DNA of 64,000 nucleotides from positions 62,001-126,000 of the forward strand of contig NZ_BEWM01000001.1 of the NCBI RefSeq assembly GCF_002723935.1, written 5' to 3'. This DNA comes from Gluconobacter cerinus. Its GTDB lineage: Bacteria; Pseudomonadota; Alphaproteobacteria; Acetobacterales; Acetobacteraceae. A program made the position numbers and the translations under genes. Below the pieces are notes generated by a model that made no database searches, was not told where the DNA came from, and saw only the letters and a list, made by a program, of their open reading frames with translations. This document shows positions 26,123 to 35,562 of this stretch, piece by piece; the stretch's first letter is position 1; each line of letters starts with the position of its first letter.

Positions 26123-26324
26123 CTGTTTGTTCCTTCTGCCCGTTCAGGGCGTTACAAAAAACTCGTATTGCCGTCTGCCAGTCCGGGAACCCATCAGGGC
26201 TTCCAGCGCAGGCCACCTCTCCTTTCGGAAAGGCGTTGCCACCGGCCGAACCGGACATCGGCCTTCATCAGACCGGGCAAAGCAGCGCGCGATTAGCACG
26301 CTTTGACCTGAAACGCCAAGCGTC

Positions 26325-27065
26325 TCAGACCATGGCCATGCCACCGTTGACGTGCAGGGTCGTTCCCGTGACCCAAGCAGCCTCGTCAGAAGCCAGATAC
26401 ACCACTGCCGCAGCCACGTCATCCGGGTTTCCCATCCGACCGAGCGGAATGGAGCCAACCAGCTTTTCGCGGATACCCTCAGACAGCACATCCGTCATCG
26501 GCGTTTCAATGAAACCAGGAGCCACAACGTTGACCGTCACACCGCGAGGACCGGCCTCCTGAGCTAGTGACTTGCTCATACCAACAATGCCAGCCTTTGC
26601 CGCTGCATAGTTAGCCTGACCCGCATTTCCTGTCGTTCCAACAACAGACGCGATGGAAATGATGCGGCCAGCGCGACGGCGCAACATACCCTTAAGGGCA
26701 GCGCGGGCCAAACGGAACGGGCTTTCCAGATCCACCGTCATGACCTGCGACCAGTCACTGTCCTTCATGCGAATGGCGAGCGTATCGCGCGTCAGACCCG
26801 CATTATTCACCAGAATGTCCAGCGGAGCCCCGGCCACTTCTTCAGCCTTAGCCACAAGACCATCAGCTTCAGACGCATCCGACAGGTTAGCAACTGCAAT
26901 ATGCGTGCGCTCACCTAGGCTGTCTGCCAGTTCCTTCAGAGCCGCTTCACGCGTGCCGCTGAGAACAACCGTTGCGCCAAGGGCGTGAAGCTGACGGGAA
27001 ATAGCTGCACCAATGCCACCGGATGCACCCGTGACGAGTGCGATCTTGCCAGAAAGAGAGAACAT
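26325..27065 (-). CDS. fabG: 3-oxoacyl-ACP reductase
   Basis: NADPH-dependent reduction of 3-oxoacyl-ACP. A 246-residue classical SDR: TGASGGIGAAI cofactor loop, NNAG (about residue 86), catalytic Ser in SIASVVGTTGN, and Y-x3-K in NYAAAKAGIVG. The C-terminal GTTLHVNGGMAMV is typical of FabG. It lies between fabD and acpP in the expected order, with a 12-base gap to fabD. Confidence 0.96.
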   Translation of the reverse strand: MFSLSGKIALVTGASGGIGAAISRQLHALGATVVLSGTREAALKELADSLGERTHIAVANLSDASEADGLVAKAEEVAGAPLDILVNNAGLTRDTLAIRMKDSDWSQVMTVDLESPFRLARAALKGMLRRRAGRIISIASVVGTTGNAGQANYAAAKAGIVGMSKSLAQEAGPRGVTVNVVAPGFIETPMTDVLSEGIREKLVGSIPLGRMGNPDDVAAAVVYLASDEAAWVTGTTLHVNGGMAMV

Positions 27066-27077
27066 GGTTCGTTGTCC

Positions 27078-28022
27078 TTACAGAGCCTTGAGCAGGGCTT
27101 CGATTTCAGCAGGTGTGCCAGCATTGTCCGTGGCAAGATCAGGAGCAATACGACGCGCCAGACCGCACAGCACCTTGCCAGCTCCCAGTTCATGCATGTT
27201 TGTCACGCCCATGGCCGCCATGGCCTGAACGCTCTCGCGCCAGCGGACCGTTCCCGTAACCTGCTTCACCAAAAGGTCGCGGATCGCATCAGGATCAGTG
27301 ACCTTCGCAGCAGTCACATTGGCAATAACCGGGACGCTCGGCGCATTCAGTGTAGCCGTTGCCAGCGCTTCGGCCATTTCACGACCGGCAGGCGCCATCA
27401 GCGACGAGTGAAACGGCGCAGAGACCGGAAGCTTCACAGCCCGCTTGATGCCACGCTCCTTGGCAAGGGCAATGGCGCGATCCACGGCATCCATGTGTCC
27501 AGACACAACAATCTGGCCGCCGCCGTTATCATTGGCGATCTCAAGGACCTGTCCCTCGGCGGCATCTTCACAGATGGACTGCGCCTGCTCAGCCTCAACT
27601 CCGAGAAGGGCTGCCATGCCGCCCTCACCTGCAGGAACAGCGCGCTGCATTGCCTGACCGCGCAGACGCAGCAGACGGGCACCTTCAGCAATACCGAGCG
27701 TGCCAGCAGCAGCAAGAGCAGAATATTCTCCAAGAGAATGACCCGCCAGCAAAGCGGCCTTGTCTGCCAGTTTGAAGCCACCTTCGGTTTCAAGGGCACG
27801 AACAGCAGCGAGCGATACGGCAAAAAGTGCCGGCTGCGTGTTCTCGGTCTTTGTCAGTTCGTCCGCTTCGCCGGAGAACATCAGCTTTGACAGATGCACT
27901 CCTAGGGCATCGTCAACTTCCTGAAAAACGGCGCGGGATGAAGCAAAGGCATCATGCAGGGCCTGCCCCATTCCGACTGACTGACTGCCCTGACCCGGAA
28001 AGACAAAAGCGTGAACCGACAT
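27078..28022 (-). CDS. fabD: Malonyl-CoA:ACP transacylase
   Basis: Transfers malonyl from CoA to ACP. It has 314 residues, starting MSVHAFVFPGQGSQ with an AGGGGGA ribosome-binding site; the six-residue extension to 28040 is unlikely. The nucleophile Ser lies in LAGHSLGEYSAL (about residue 92), an Arg about 25 residues later (RLLRLRGQAMQ), and the catalytic His in SAPFHSSLM. First gene of the fatty acid synthesis block. Confidence 0.96.
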   Translation of the reverse strand: MSVHAFVFPGQGSQSVGMGQALHDAFASSRAVFQEVDDALGVHLSKLMFSGEADELTKTENTQPALFAVSLAAVRALETEGGFKLADKAALLAGHSLGEYSALAAAGTLGIAEGARLLRLRGQAMQRAVPAGEGGMAALLGVEAEQAQSICEDAAEGQVLEIANDNGGGQIVVSGHMDAVDRAIALAKERGIKRAVKLPVSAPFHSSLMAPAGREMAEALATATLNAPSVPVIANVTAAKVTDPDAIRDLLVKQVTGTVRWRESVQAMAAMGVTNMHELGAGKVLCGLARRIAPDLATDNAGTPAEIEALLKAL

Positions 28023-28093
28023 GGATCCCCCTGCTGGCATGAAAAACAGGCTCAGGGTGATGCTGTTTCACACGCGATCTGTCAAATTCTGCG

Positions 28094-28840
28094 TTATCTG
28101 TCAGGTGTGAATGTCACGTATGCCTCACCAGGAATTTTAACCCGCACACGACCAAAAGGCTTGCTGGAACGGAATACCGTATCCTCTGCATAGTCCTGCG
28201 GCCGAAGCAGAATAGTCATTGGTTCTCTGCTCACGTTTGACGCCAGCACCCGCACGGTGCCGCTCGTCACCGCCTCAAAATTCGCTCCCGGAGCAATATC
28301 TATCTTGAGCCGATGAGCATCCGGCATGAACCAGGACAGGATCGCACCCGTCAGATCACGGATGCACGCATTGACCTGACGAAGCCAGTGACGGGCCTCT
28401 GTGCCGGTAAATGTCTGCGGCGCAGGCAACGCGACCACCAGAGACAGCTCCGTTCTGACATTATGCCCGATGGCTTCTGTCTGAAGGACTGGCGGGTTCT
28501 CTGCCTTCAGGCGGTCTGTCAGCGGGAAATGCATGTCCCGGTCCTGGCCGAAGAACAAGGGGATATCCCCATCCCGGCTATGAACCATAAGCCGCGCTTT
28601 TGAGGGGTAATCATGGTCAGGCAGCAACTCGCCTGTGAAATGGAGCGAAAGACCCTCTTTTGCCGCCTGTGGGAAGTGCTCAAACCGCTCATAGATGCGT
28701 GCGATGTCCTGATATGTCGCAACGCGCACGTCATGTCGGCCAGCGACAATAAGATGCTCCTCGGAGGCACCGCGCGCCTCGTGAAGCCCGACACAGGAAA
28801 GGAATGCGATGAAACATCCCGTCAGAAGACGATAGGTCAT
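28094..28840 (-). CDS. Secreted protein of unknown function
   Basis: A 248-residue protein with a clear signal peptide (hydrophobic core, cleavage near GLHEARGA, about residue 25). The mature part is mixed alpha/beta with no repeats, and Cys appears once (about residue 157). I recognise no family. It stands between fabD (53-base gap plus opposite promoter side) and a methyltransferase gene on the same strand, 26 bases upstream, which may be co-transcribed. Likely periplasmic. Confidence 0.65.
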   Translation of the reverse strand: MTYRLLTGCFIAFLSCVGLHEARGASEEHLIVAGRHDVRVATYQDIARIYERFEHFPQAAKEGLSLHFTGELLPDHDYPSKARLMVHSRDGDIPLFFGQDRDMHFPLTDRLKAENPPVLQTEAIGHNVRTELSLVVALPAPQTFTGTEARHWLRQVNACIRDLTGAILSWFMPDAHRLKIDIAPGANFEAVTSGTVRVLASNVSREPMTILLRPQDYAEDTVFRSSKPFGRVRVKIPGEAYVTFTPDR

Positions 28841-28866
28841 GAATTTACTTTACAACAAATGATGTC

Positions 28867-29745
28867 TTATTCAATTTTTTGCAGAACAATCAGAACCTGC
28901 GGCAGCCTTACCGGATTATCCAGATATTCGATCAGGCGAAACATCCCACCCCAAGCTTTAAGAATATAGTTCCGTGGTATGATGGCCTCTCCATAATGCG
29001 CCTGAGGCTGAGGGCGCTTTGCAGACGCGGCATGCAGAAACCGCCCTGCTTCAAAATGTGAATTCGCCTGGGCTTCATCCACAAAACTGTTTGCACAGGC
29101 TTCATGCCATGGATGCTCCAGTTGCATTCCAGAAGCACGACGCAAGCGCTGCTCTGCACAAAATGACAGAAACCGCCGGCTCTGCGTCGTAAAGACAACC
29201 AATCCATCTGGCTTTAGAAGCCGATGAAACTCCCTCATCCAGTGGCCGGCCAGAAATTCATCCAGATGTGAAAATGTTGACCAGGACGTGATCAGATCCA
29301 GCGTACCGGGCACGAGCGGCAATGGTGGCACCAGTCCGGCCTGCAAAAAGGGAAGAAATGGATTGGCGCGCCGTGCTGCCATGAGAAAGCGGTCCGTATG
29401 CTCGACGCTGACGAGGGACTGTGATCGCACATCCTTCATGAAAAGGCGCGCCATCCGCCCCCACCCACATCCGAAATCAAGAACGGAAGTCTCAGGCCTC
29501 AAAGGCCTTCCCGCGTAGGCGCAATACGCCTTTATTTCCCGATAAAAGACATGCGCCTCATGAATGGAAACCTCCCCATGATGTCCATGAATTTCACGCT
29601 GAAGATCATCCGGGGGGAACTCAGGCATCCGAACGCCCCGCACCTCGTATCCGCCAAGGGACGAGACCAGAACATGCAGCCATTCTTCATCCGCAAGCCC
29701 GTGAAAGGCTTCAAAAACAGCATCCGTCCTGTCGGAGTGGGTCAT
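28867..29745 (-). CDS. Class I SAM-dependent methyltransferase
   Basis: A 292-residue cytoplasmic protein with the SAM-binding motif I VLDFGCGWGRMARL (about residues 85-98), an acidic VEHTD loop, and the post-core GTLDLITSWSTFSHL segment typical of the Methyltransf_11/25 group. The substrate is not evident. The downstream gene on the same strand encodes a secreted protein (26-base gap). Similar enzymes often act on lipids or glycans, but nothing here proves that. Confidence 0.75.
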   Translation of the reverse strand: MTHSDRTDAVFEAFHGLADEEWLHVLVSSLGGYEVRGVRMPEFPPDDLQREIHGHHGEVSIHEAHVFYREIKAYCAYAGRPLRPETSVLDFGCGWGRMARLFMKDVRSQSLVSVEHTDRFLMAARRANPFLPFLQAGLVPPLPLVPGTLDLITSWSTFSHLDEFLAGHWMREFHRLLKPDGLVVFTTQSRRFLSFCAEQRLRRASGMQLEHPWHEACANSFVDEAQANSHFEAGRFLHAASAKRPQPQAHYGEAIIPRNYILKAWGGMFRLIEYLDNPVRLPQVLIVLQKIE

Positions 29746-29869
29746 TCTTCTACCGTTACGCCATGTCAGTAACGATTTATTAACGCACTTCCACCAACAA
29801 GAGAACCAAGCTGCCGCCCCCTGAAAAATTCTGCCCCGCGCCTTTCAGATACAACGCAAGAAAGAGTTC

Positions 29870-31324
29870 TCACATAAACTGGATATGGCTCTTAAACCCC
29901 AAAAGAGCGGCATCCCGCAGATTGTATTGGGCATTCGGGTGAATGTAGTACTCAAACAGAGGTGTAAAAATCACACCCTTCACAACATGGATAGCGTAGT
30001 TGAACTCCATCACGACCGCGTCCTGCTGAACACCTGTCGCATGATTGGGGAGTGATTGCCCTTTACGGATCAGCGCAGCTTCACTTCGGCTCACACCAGA
30101 CGCAATCTTGGTGTAGGTCAGAGAAAATCCGAGCGTATCGTAGGGTCGAGACGTCAGAAATCCGCGGTTAATCAGTGCGCCATAAACGAGATACCGGCGC
30201 AGGGACGTATGAGGATCATTGTAAATAAGCCCCGTCATCGCCGTCAGGCCTGAGCCCTTTGCCCTATAGTGCAGCAATTGCTGATCCAGCATGACCCATG
30301 TTGACCAAGACGCGCTGCGCTTCTTATGCGCAAGTCCGCTTTCTGCATAAGAACCGTCATATAGATCGTAATAGTTGTCAGTCTGCGGCGTACTGAAGAG
30401 CTGGGCACCGAATTTGTAATGGCCCGGCAAGGTGCCATGCCCGAAAACCGGCTCCCAGGCTGTTTCGATCGGTGCCGCATACCCGATGATATTGGCCCCA
30501 TTGAATTTGAATCCGGTTCGATGCTGATAGACTTGGTAAATCCCGTTTTCGATCGGATACACCCCTGTCTGAACATAAACAGACCGCACCGGCCGTCCTC
30601 GAACCCGAAATCCCCAGGTCGCAGCAGGATAGCCAGCGTCAAAATTCGTGTCCGTAATCCCTTTGGGACGACCGCAGAAACTACCGTTCTGGAAATTGCA
30701 GAACAAAGGGCTCGCCGCAAAATCTGAAATTTCTGACATACGGCCAGCGGCGATCGCCAGACGCCCACCGTAAAGCGTTTCTTCCCCGTACATATAGACC
30801 AAATGCACGACAACATTTCCGCCACCGCCATAATCTTCGGAAGCATGATTGAGCCAGTCACCAAACATGCGATTGGCCGTCGTACCGTATCGCCCCACCG
30901 TAATCATGTGCGTCGCAAAACCACGCAGACCAGCAAGCTTTTCCCAGTCCACATCAAGCTGCATCGCATACTGGCCCGCATTACTCGCGCCCTGCTTGTA
31001 GTTTTCAAATCCTGGCGTTGTTCCGCGCGTCGGCTTCGTTATCGCTCCGGCAAATTCATTCGTATTATCGACGAGGAAATTGATGCCACGCTTACGCAGC
31101 CAGCCTGACAAGGGATTGGAGACGATAGCCTCGGGATGGGAAAATGCTGCCACGGTTGTTTCACGCGATGCATGGACAGGAAGAGGCGTTGAAACCAACT
31201 GACTTGGCGCAGATCCAATATCGCGGTCCATGACCTGAGCAAAAGCAGGCAGCGATACGAAAATACTGAAAAACCACACGAACCATGAGCTTTTCAGAGC
31301 ATAACCCAGCACACGAAGATGCAA
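29870..31324 (-). CDS. OprB-family carbohydrate porin
   Basis: A 484-residue outer membrane beta-barrel with signal peptide (ending LPAFAQ, about residue 30). Family landmarks include WLRKRGINFLVDNTNEFAG (about residues 75-95), AGRMSEISDFAASPLFCNFQNGSFCG and GVYPIENGIYQ; the barrel strands are rich in Tyr/Gly/Phe. OprB porins let glucose and other sugars cross the outer membrane, fitting the oxidative sugar metabolism of acetic acid bacteria. The gene is preceded by a long AT-rich spacer shared with a divergent SDR gene. Confidence 0.88.
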   Translation of the reverse strand: MHLRVLGYALKSSWFVWFFSIFVSLPAFAQVMDRDIGSAPSQLVSTPLPVHASRETTVAAFSHPEAIVSNPLSGWLRKRGINFLVDNTNEFAGAITKPTRGTTPGFENYKQGASNAGQYAMQLDVDWEKLAGLRGFATHMITVGRYGTTANRMFGDWLNHASEDYGGGGNVVVHLVYMYGEETLYGGRLAIAAGRMSEISDFAASPLFCNFQNGSFCGRPKGITDTNFDAGYPAATWGFRVRGRPVRSVYVQTGVYPIENGIYQVYQHRTGFKFNGANIIGYAAPIETAWEPVFGHGTLPGHYKFGAQLFSTPQTDNYYDLYDGSYAESGLAHKKRSASWSTWVMLDQQLLHYRAKGSGLTAMTGLIYNDPHTSLRRYLVYGALINRGFLTSRPYDTLGFSLTYTKIASGVSRSEAALIRKGQSLPNHATGVQQDAVVMEFNYAIHVVKGVIFTPLFEYYIHPNAQYNLRDAALLGFKSHIQFM

Positions 31325-31752
31325 ATCTGGCGCCCCTATTTGAACAGGAATAATGTTACATCACGACCTCTGAAACGAATTGCGCCCGATCCAGAGTGAG
31401 CATGCAAAATCCCTACGCGACGGAGCATTGTAGCGTAATTAACATTTTAGAATTTCTCGTAAATTTGATTAATAATTCACAAATATAAAATAATTAAAAT
31501 ATTTTTTATTATTTATTTTAAAGTAAAAATACTTAATAAAGTGAAATACGATTTATATTAATATTCAAATATCTACAAAATCGTTAATTTAGAAAATTAC
31601 TCATGTAATATTTCTTTCACATGAAACACGTTTGCGTGCCTATTTTCGAAAACATGTCTTTTTTTGTGGAAAATCAAAGCCTGAAAGCAGAAGACGTTTA
31701 CCATTCGTGCGAACCACATTTCGTGGCGCATGAAGAGAGAGGAAATTTCTGC
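31325..31752. other. 428-base intergenic region with extreme AT-rich core
   Basis: No gene recognised. Within it, 31441-31620 contains 26 G or C in 180 bases (about 14% GC), in a window of clearly GC-rich DNA. The core has A/T runs with no obvious tandem unit. It separates divergent genes for an OprB porin and a butanediol/acetoin-type SDR, so it probably holds both promoters, perhaps with UP elements or a nucleoid-protein binding zone. A reading frame running in from 31621 lacks a ribosome-binding site and is not favoured. Confidence 0.7.
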
Positions 31753-32532
31753 ATGTCTCTTTCTGGTAAAATTGCCGCTGTAACCGGGGCGGCTCAAGGT
31801 ATCGGCAAGGCCATCGCTCTTCGTCTGGCGCGCGAAGGAGCTGACATCATTCTATTGGATGTCAAACAGGAAACCGTTCAGCAAGCCGCCAAGGAAGTTG
31901 AAGCTCTTGGCCGACGTGCTATCGCTCTAACGGCTGACATCAGCAATCGCGATGAATTTCAGAAGACCCTGAAAGAAGCCTCCAGCCAGCTGGGCGGCCT
32001 CGATATCATGGTCAATAATGCCGGCATCTGCCAGGTGAAGCCTATTCTGGACGTGACCCAGGAAGAAGTTGAAAAGATTTACCGTATCAATGTTCAGGGC
32101 GTAATCTGGGGCATTCAGGCTGCAGCCAACATTTTCAAAGAGACCGGCAAGAAGGGAAAGATCATCAATGCCTGCTCCATCGCTGGCCATGAAGGCTTTC
32201 CCCTTCTCGGGATCTATTCTTCCACAAAGTTCGCAGTTCGCGCACTGACGCAGTCGGCCGCCAAAGAACTGGCAGCCTTCGGTATCACCGTGAACTCCTA
32301 CTGCCCGGGCATCGTCGGAACGGATATGTGGGTCGAGATCGACAAGCGCATGTCTGAGATTACCGGTGCTGAACTGGGCGCAACCTACAAGAAGTATGTT
32401 GAAGGCATCGCTCTCGGACGGGTCGAAACAGCAGACGACGTTGCTGGCTTCGTCGCATTCCTGTCGGGCAAAGATTCCGATTACATTACTGGCCAGTCCA
32501 TCCTGATCGATGGCGGCCTCGTCTACCGCTAA
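31753..32532 (+). CDS. SDR: meso-2,3-butanediol dehydrogenase/acetoin (diacetyl) reductase-like
   Basis: A 259-residue NAD(P)-dependent short-chain dehydrogenase. The cofactor loop is TGAAQGIGKAI; NNAG is near residue 90; Ser in INACSIAGHEG; Y-x3-K in YSSTKFAVRA. The C-terminal half (FGITVNSYCPGIVGTDMW and SDYITGQSILIDGG) closely resembles BudC-type butanediol dehydrogenases. The start at 31753 follows GAGAGAGGAAA; an upstream extension to 31621 is rejected. Related polyol dehydrogenases cannot be excluded. A strong terminator follows immediately. Confidence 0.83.
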   Translation: MSLSGKIAAVTGAAQGIGKAIALRLAREGADIILLDVKQETVQQAAKEVEALGRRAIALTADISNRDEFQKTLKEASSQLGGLDIMVNNAGICQVKPILDVTQEEVEKIYRINVQGVIWGIQAAANIFKETGKKGKIINACSIAGHEGFPLLGIYSSTKFAVRALTQSAAKELAAFGITVNSYCPGIVGTDMWVEIDKRMSEITGAELGATYKKYVEGIALGRVETADDVAGFVAFLSGKDSDYITGQSILIDGGLVYR

Positions 32533-32544
32533 GGCTGTAGATAC

Positions 32545-32576
32545 AAAAAAGGGCCGGAGAAATCCGGCCCTTTTTT
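32545..32576. terminator. Bidirectional terminator after SDR gene
   Basis: A 14-bp perfect stem AAAAAAGGGCCGGA/TCCGGCCCTTTTTT with a GAAA tetraloop, between convergent genes. Confidence 0.96.
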
Positions 32577-32583
32577 GAAATCC

Positions 32584-33315
32584 TCAGGCATCCCGCGGAA
32601 TAAGGCGTCCACGCTGCCATGCTTCCGCAGCATCATCAGGGTCCTGCCCTTCAACGCCGATATTATAATCCAGCGCACTCATGACCTTGTTGCCGAGCAT
32701 CATCTCGGACAATTCGTCAAGAAGATCCGTGTCTGCCTTGCGGGCTACATCTTCCCGCAGAACCATGCGCGCAGACATTTCCCCGCCGAGCAGCTTGTCA
32801 GGGTCCTCAACCAGCGTCAGCAACGCGGTGTGGAACACCGCGTGTGGCTGAGTGGCGACCACAAGCGGAGATTCGCCGTCTGCCTGCGCCTTTTCCAGAC
32901 GACCGATCAGAGCGGCCTCCCCCACAACTTCAAGCGGCAGGGAAGAAAGGGCTGGAAGCTGCTTGAGTGCTTTTTCAAGAATTTCGCGGCTGTCCTCTGC
33001 AACGATCACTCGATCCACTTCGGCTGATGTCAGCGCATTGACAGGACCGAGCACACGCAGCGCAGCAAACGAAATCTGTGGCTGATACAGATCCCCGATG
33101 ACACGAAAGCCAGGCCCAGCGAATTTTTCATCGCGCGGGAACCAGGCAGAAACCAGAAGATCGACTTCGCCCTGCTCCATGGCTTCCGCCACATCTTCAG
33201 GGTCGAGGTCCACAAACTCGACGTCCACCTCATGCGCTTCGAGAACACGGGCGACCGCACTGGCACACCCGGCATGAAGCGAGGTGTACAGATGGCCGAT
33301 CGTCATTTGCGTCAT
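32584..33315 (-). CDS. OpuAC-like substrate-binding domain protein without signal peptide
   Basis: A 243-residue acidic protein. The pattern HLYTSLHAGCASAVARVLEAHEVDVEFVDLDPEDVAEAMEQGEVDLLVSAWFP resembles the first lobe of glycine-betaine/quaternary-amine binding proteins (OpuAC). No export signal, lipobox or transporter partner is nearby, so it seems cytoplasmic and stand-alone. It could be a ligand-sensing or storage protein. Convergent with the SDR gene across a terminator; upstream is an M13 peptidase gene on the same strand (73-base gap). Identification moderate. Confidence 0.55.
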   Translation of the reverse strand: MTQMTIGHLYTSLHAGCASAVARVLEAHEVDVEFVDLDPEDVAEAMEQGEVDLLVSAWFPRDEKFAGPGFRVIGDLYQPQISFAALRVLGPVNALTSAEVDRVIVAEDSREILEKALKQLPALSSLPLEVVGEAALIGRLEKAQADGESPLVVATQPHAVFHTALLTLVEDPDKLLGGEMSARMVLREDVARKADTDLLDELSEMMLGNKVMSALDYNIGVEGQDPDDAAEAWQRGRLIPRDA

Positions 33316-33388
33316 GAGGCAGTCCGTCAGTCAGAAAATTGAAACGTGAGACCGTGGATAAGCCTCACGCTTCATTTTGTCACGACCC

Positions 33389-35485
33389 TTACCAGATCTT
33401 TACGCGCTGATCCGGGGCCAGATAGAGCTTGTCGCCCTCTTTTACGCCGAATGCATCGTACCAGGCGTCAATATTGTGCGCTGGCATGTTCACACGCGTT
33501 ACGGCCGGGGCATGCTCGTTCGAAAGCATCTGCTGGCGCAGCGCATCCGGACGATCCTTCTCACGCCAGACCTGCGCCCAACCCAAGAAGACCCGCTGAT
33601 CGCCCGTCAGGCCATGAACGGTAGTCTGTGGCTTGCCATGCAGAGAGTCATGATAAGCCTGCAGCCCCAGGTTCAACCCACCAGAATCCGCAATATTCTC
33701 GCCCATGGTCATCTTGCCGTTCACGTGCGTGCCCGGCAGAGGTTCCTGCGCGTCATATTGTGCACCAAGACGATCGGCCAGCTTCTGGAAAGCATCAGAA
33801 GATGCTTTGGTCCACCAGTCATTCAGGCGGCCATGTTCATCATAATGACGGCCCTGGTCGTCAAAGCCATGGCTCATCTCATGACCGATCACGCCACCAA
33901 TGGCACCATAATTCACAGCCATATCGCCCTTCGGATCGAAGAACGGCGGCTGAAGGATGGCAGCCGGGAAAACGATCTCGTTCATCGTCGGATCGTTGTA
34001 AGCGTTCACGGTCTGCGGCGTCATGCCCCACTCGTCACGATCCACCGGCTTGTCGAGCTTGTTCAGCTCATGCTGCCAGTTAAACGCAGCGCCACGCACA
34101 GCATTGCCATACACGTCGCCCTTGCGAACTACGAGGTTGCTGTAGTCCCACCACTTTTTGGGATAGCCAACCTGAATAGCAAAGTGATCCAGTTTGTTCA
34201 GAGCAGCCTTACGGGTCTGCTCGTCCATCCATGTGTTGTGCTCAAGCCGATCATGGAAGGAGGACTTCACCTTCTGCACCAGCTCCGTAATCTGAGCCTG
34301 TGCTGACGGCGGGAAATAACGGGCAACGTAGATCTTGCCCAGAGCCCAGCCCATGGCGCCATTGGTCACGCGCGTCGCACGCTTCCAACGCGGAGACTGC
34401 TGCGCCACGCCCGACAGCGTGCGACTGTTGAAGTCAAAGGACGCGTCAGAGAAATCATGCGACAGATAGGCTGCGGCATTATCTGCCAGATGGAAGGCTA
34501 GCCAGGCCTGAAGTATGCTGTAATCAGCCTTCTTCAGAACGCGGGACATGGCTGCGATGCCATCCGGCTCGCGCACATCCACTTTGCGATCGGCAATATT
34601 TTCGGCCGGAAGCCCTGCAGTCGTCAGGAACGTGACCCAGTCAAAATCTGGAGCGATCTTTTGCAACTGCGTGACCGTCATCGGGTTGTAGAGCTTGAGC
34701 GGATCGCGCGTCTGATCGCGGGGGATCTCAACCTTGGCAAGCGCCGTTTCAAGATCGACAACGGCCTGCGCGTTCTTGGCTGGATCAGCCCAGCCCACAA
34801 GCGTCAGCATCTTCGCGACGTAAGCCTGATAGGCCTTTTTCTTGTCGGCAAGCTTCGGGTCTGTGTAGTAGCTGATATCGGGCAGGCCTAGCCCACCGCT
34901 GACGCCAATGCTCATGCCCTGATCAAGCATCAGCATATAATGTTCCGGATCTTTCTGATCCTGCTCGACGCCAATCTGGAACGTTGAGAACGCCATGGAG
35001 TTCAGGGACGTACCAAACGCTTCTGCCAGGCTCTTGGCATCACTGACCTTGCGGATCTTCTCCAGATCCACAGCAAGCGGCTTGGCTCCCAGAGCATCAA
35101 CGGCCTTCTGGTCCAGATAGCTGGCGTAGAAGGTGCCGATCTTGCCCATGTCATCAGACGGCTCGGCAGAAACGTGCTTCTGTGCTTCGCTCAGGATCGC
35201 CTTCTGGCGCTCCATGGACAGTTCGTACAGAATACGGAACGGACCATAGCTGCTCATATCCCCTGGAATTTTCAGGTTCTTGAGGTACGTGCCGTTGGCA
35301 TATTCGAAGAAATTGTCGCCCGGCTTGACGCTGTGATTCATGCCGGCTTCATCAAAGCCCCAGCCTGAATTGTAACCGGCGGCCTGTGCATTTGCGGCTG
35401 TAAGGCCCATAGCCAGCGCAAGTACACTCGCACCTTGCGTCAGGCGGCGTTTAACAGAAACTGTAGTCTTCACATTATGCCTCAT
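33389..35485 (-). CDS. M13-family metallopeptidase (neprilysin-like, secreted)
   Basis: A 698-residue zinc peptidase. The Zn site is GGVIGHEMSHGFDDQGR (HExxH) with the downstream Glu in MGENIADSGGL; the C-terminal CxxW is replaced by a VKIW ending. The signal peptide core LALAMGLTAANAQA indicates periplasmic export. Length matches PepO-type enzymes that cleave oligopeptides. Start choice is uncertain: ATG at 35485 or GTG at 35473. The GTG has a GAGG six bases upstream, and that GAGG lies inside a long inverted repeat (35475-35516). Confidence 0.9.
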   Translation of the reverse strand: MRHNVKTTVSVKRRLTQGASVLALAMGLTAANAQAAGYNSGWGFDEAGMNHSVKPGDNFFEYANGTYLKNLKIPGDMSSYGPFRILYELSMERQKAILSEAQKHVSAEPSDDMGKIGTFYASYLDQKAVDALGAKPLAVDLEKIRKVSDAKSLAEAFGTSLNSMAFSTFQIGVEQDQKDPEHYMLMLDQGMSIGVSGGLGLPDISYYTDPKLADKKKAYQAYVAKMLTLVGWADPAKNAQAVVDLETALAKVEIPRDQTRDPLKLYNPMTVTQLQKIAPDFDWVTFLTTAGLPAENIADRKVDVREPDGIAAMSRVLKKADYSILQAWLAFHLADNAAAYLSHDFSDASFDFNSRTLSGVAQQSPRWKRATRVTNGAMGWALGKIYVARYFPPSAQAQITELVQKVKSSFHDRLEHNTWMDEQTRKAALNKLDHFAIQVGYPKKWWDYSNLVVRKGDVYGNAVRGAAFNWQHELNKLDKPVDRDEWGMTPQTVNAYNDPTMNEIVFPAAILQPPFFDPKGDMAVNYGAIGGVIGHEMSHGFDDQGRHYDEHGRLNDWWTKASSDAFQKLADRLGAQYDAQEPLPGTHVNGKMTMGENIADSGGLNLGLQAYHDSLHGKPQTTVHGLTGDQRVFLGWAQVWREKDRPDALRQQMLSNEHAPAVTRVNMPAHNIDAWYDAFGVKEGDKLYLAPDQRVKIW

Positions 35486-35516
35486 GTTCTGGCGATCGCC
35501 GTAGCATGAGGCATAA
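35475..35516 (-). promoter_or_regulatory. Long palindrome over the M13 peptidase start
   Basis: Perfect 12-base arms (TTATGCCTCATG and CATGAGGCATAA) symmetrically flank a perfect 10-base palindrome GGCGATCGCC at 35491-35500, with four-base spacers. In the transcript the right arm includes the GAGG ribosome-binding site for a GTG start, so folding would hide it. It may be a translational hairpin or a dimeric-regulator operator. Confidence 0.6.
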
Positions 35517-35562
35517 AAGATCATTTCGTCAAAAGGCCGTCCATACAAACGGAGACTTTTTG

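Noticed and set aside
26985-27890. 301-residue plus-strand frame over fabD/fabG
   Set aside because: Antisense shadow with Arg/Ser/His-rich composition and no domain.
33377-34306. 309-residue plus-strand frame over the M13 peptidase
   Set aside because: Antisense of conserved coding sequence including the HExxH region.
35491-35500. HIP1-type repeat GGCGATCGCC
   Set aside because: Seen as the centre of a longer palindrome in a proteobacterial context, not as a dispersed repeat.
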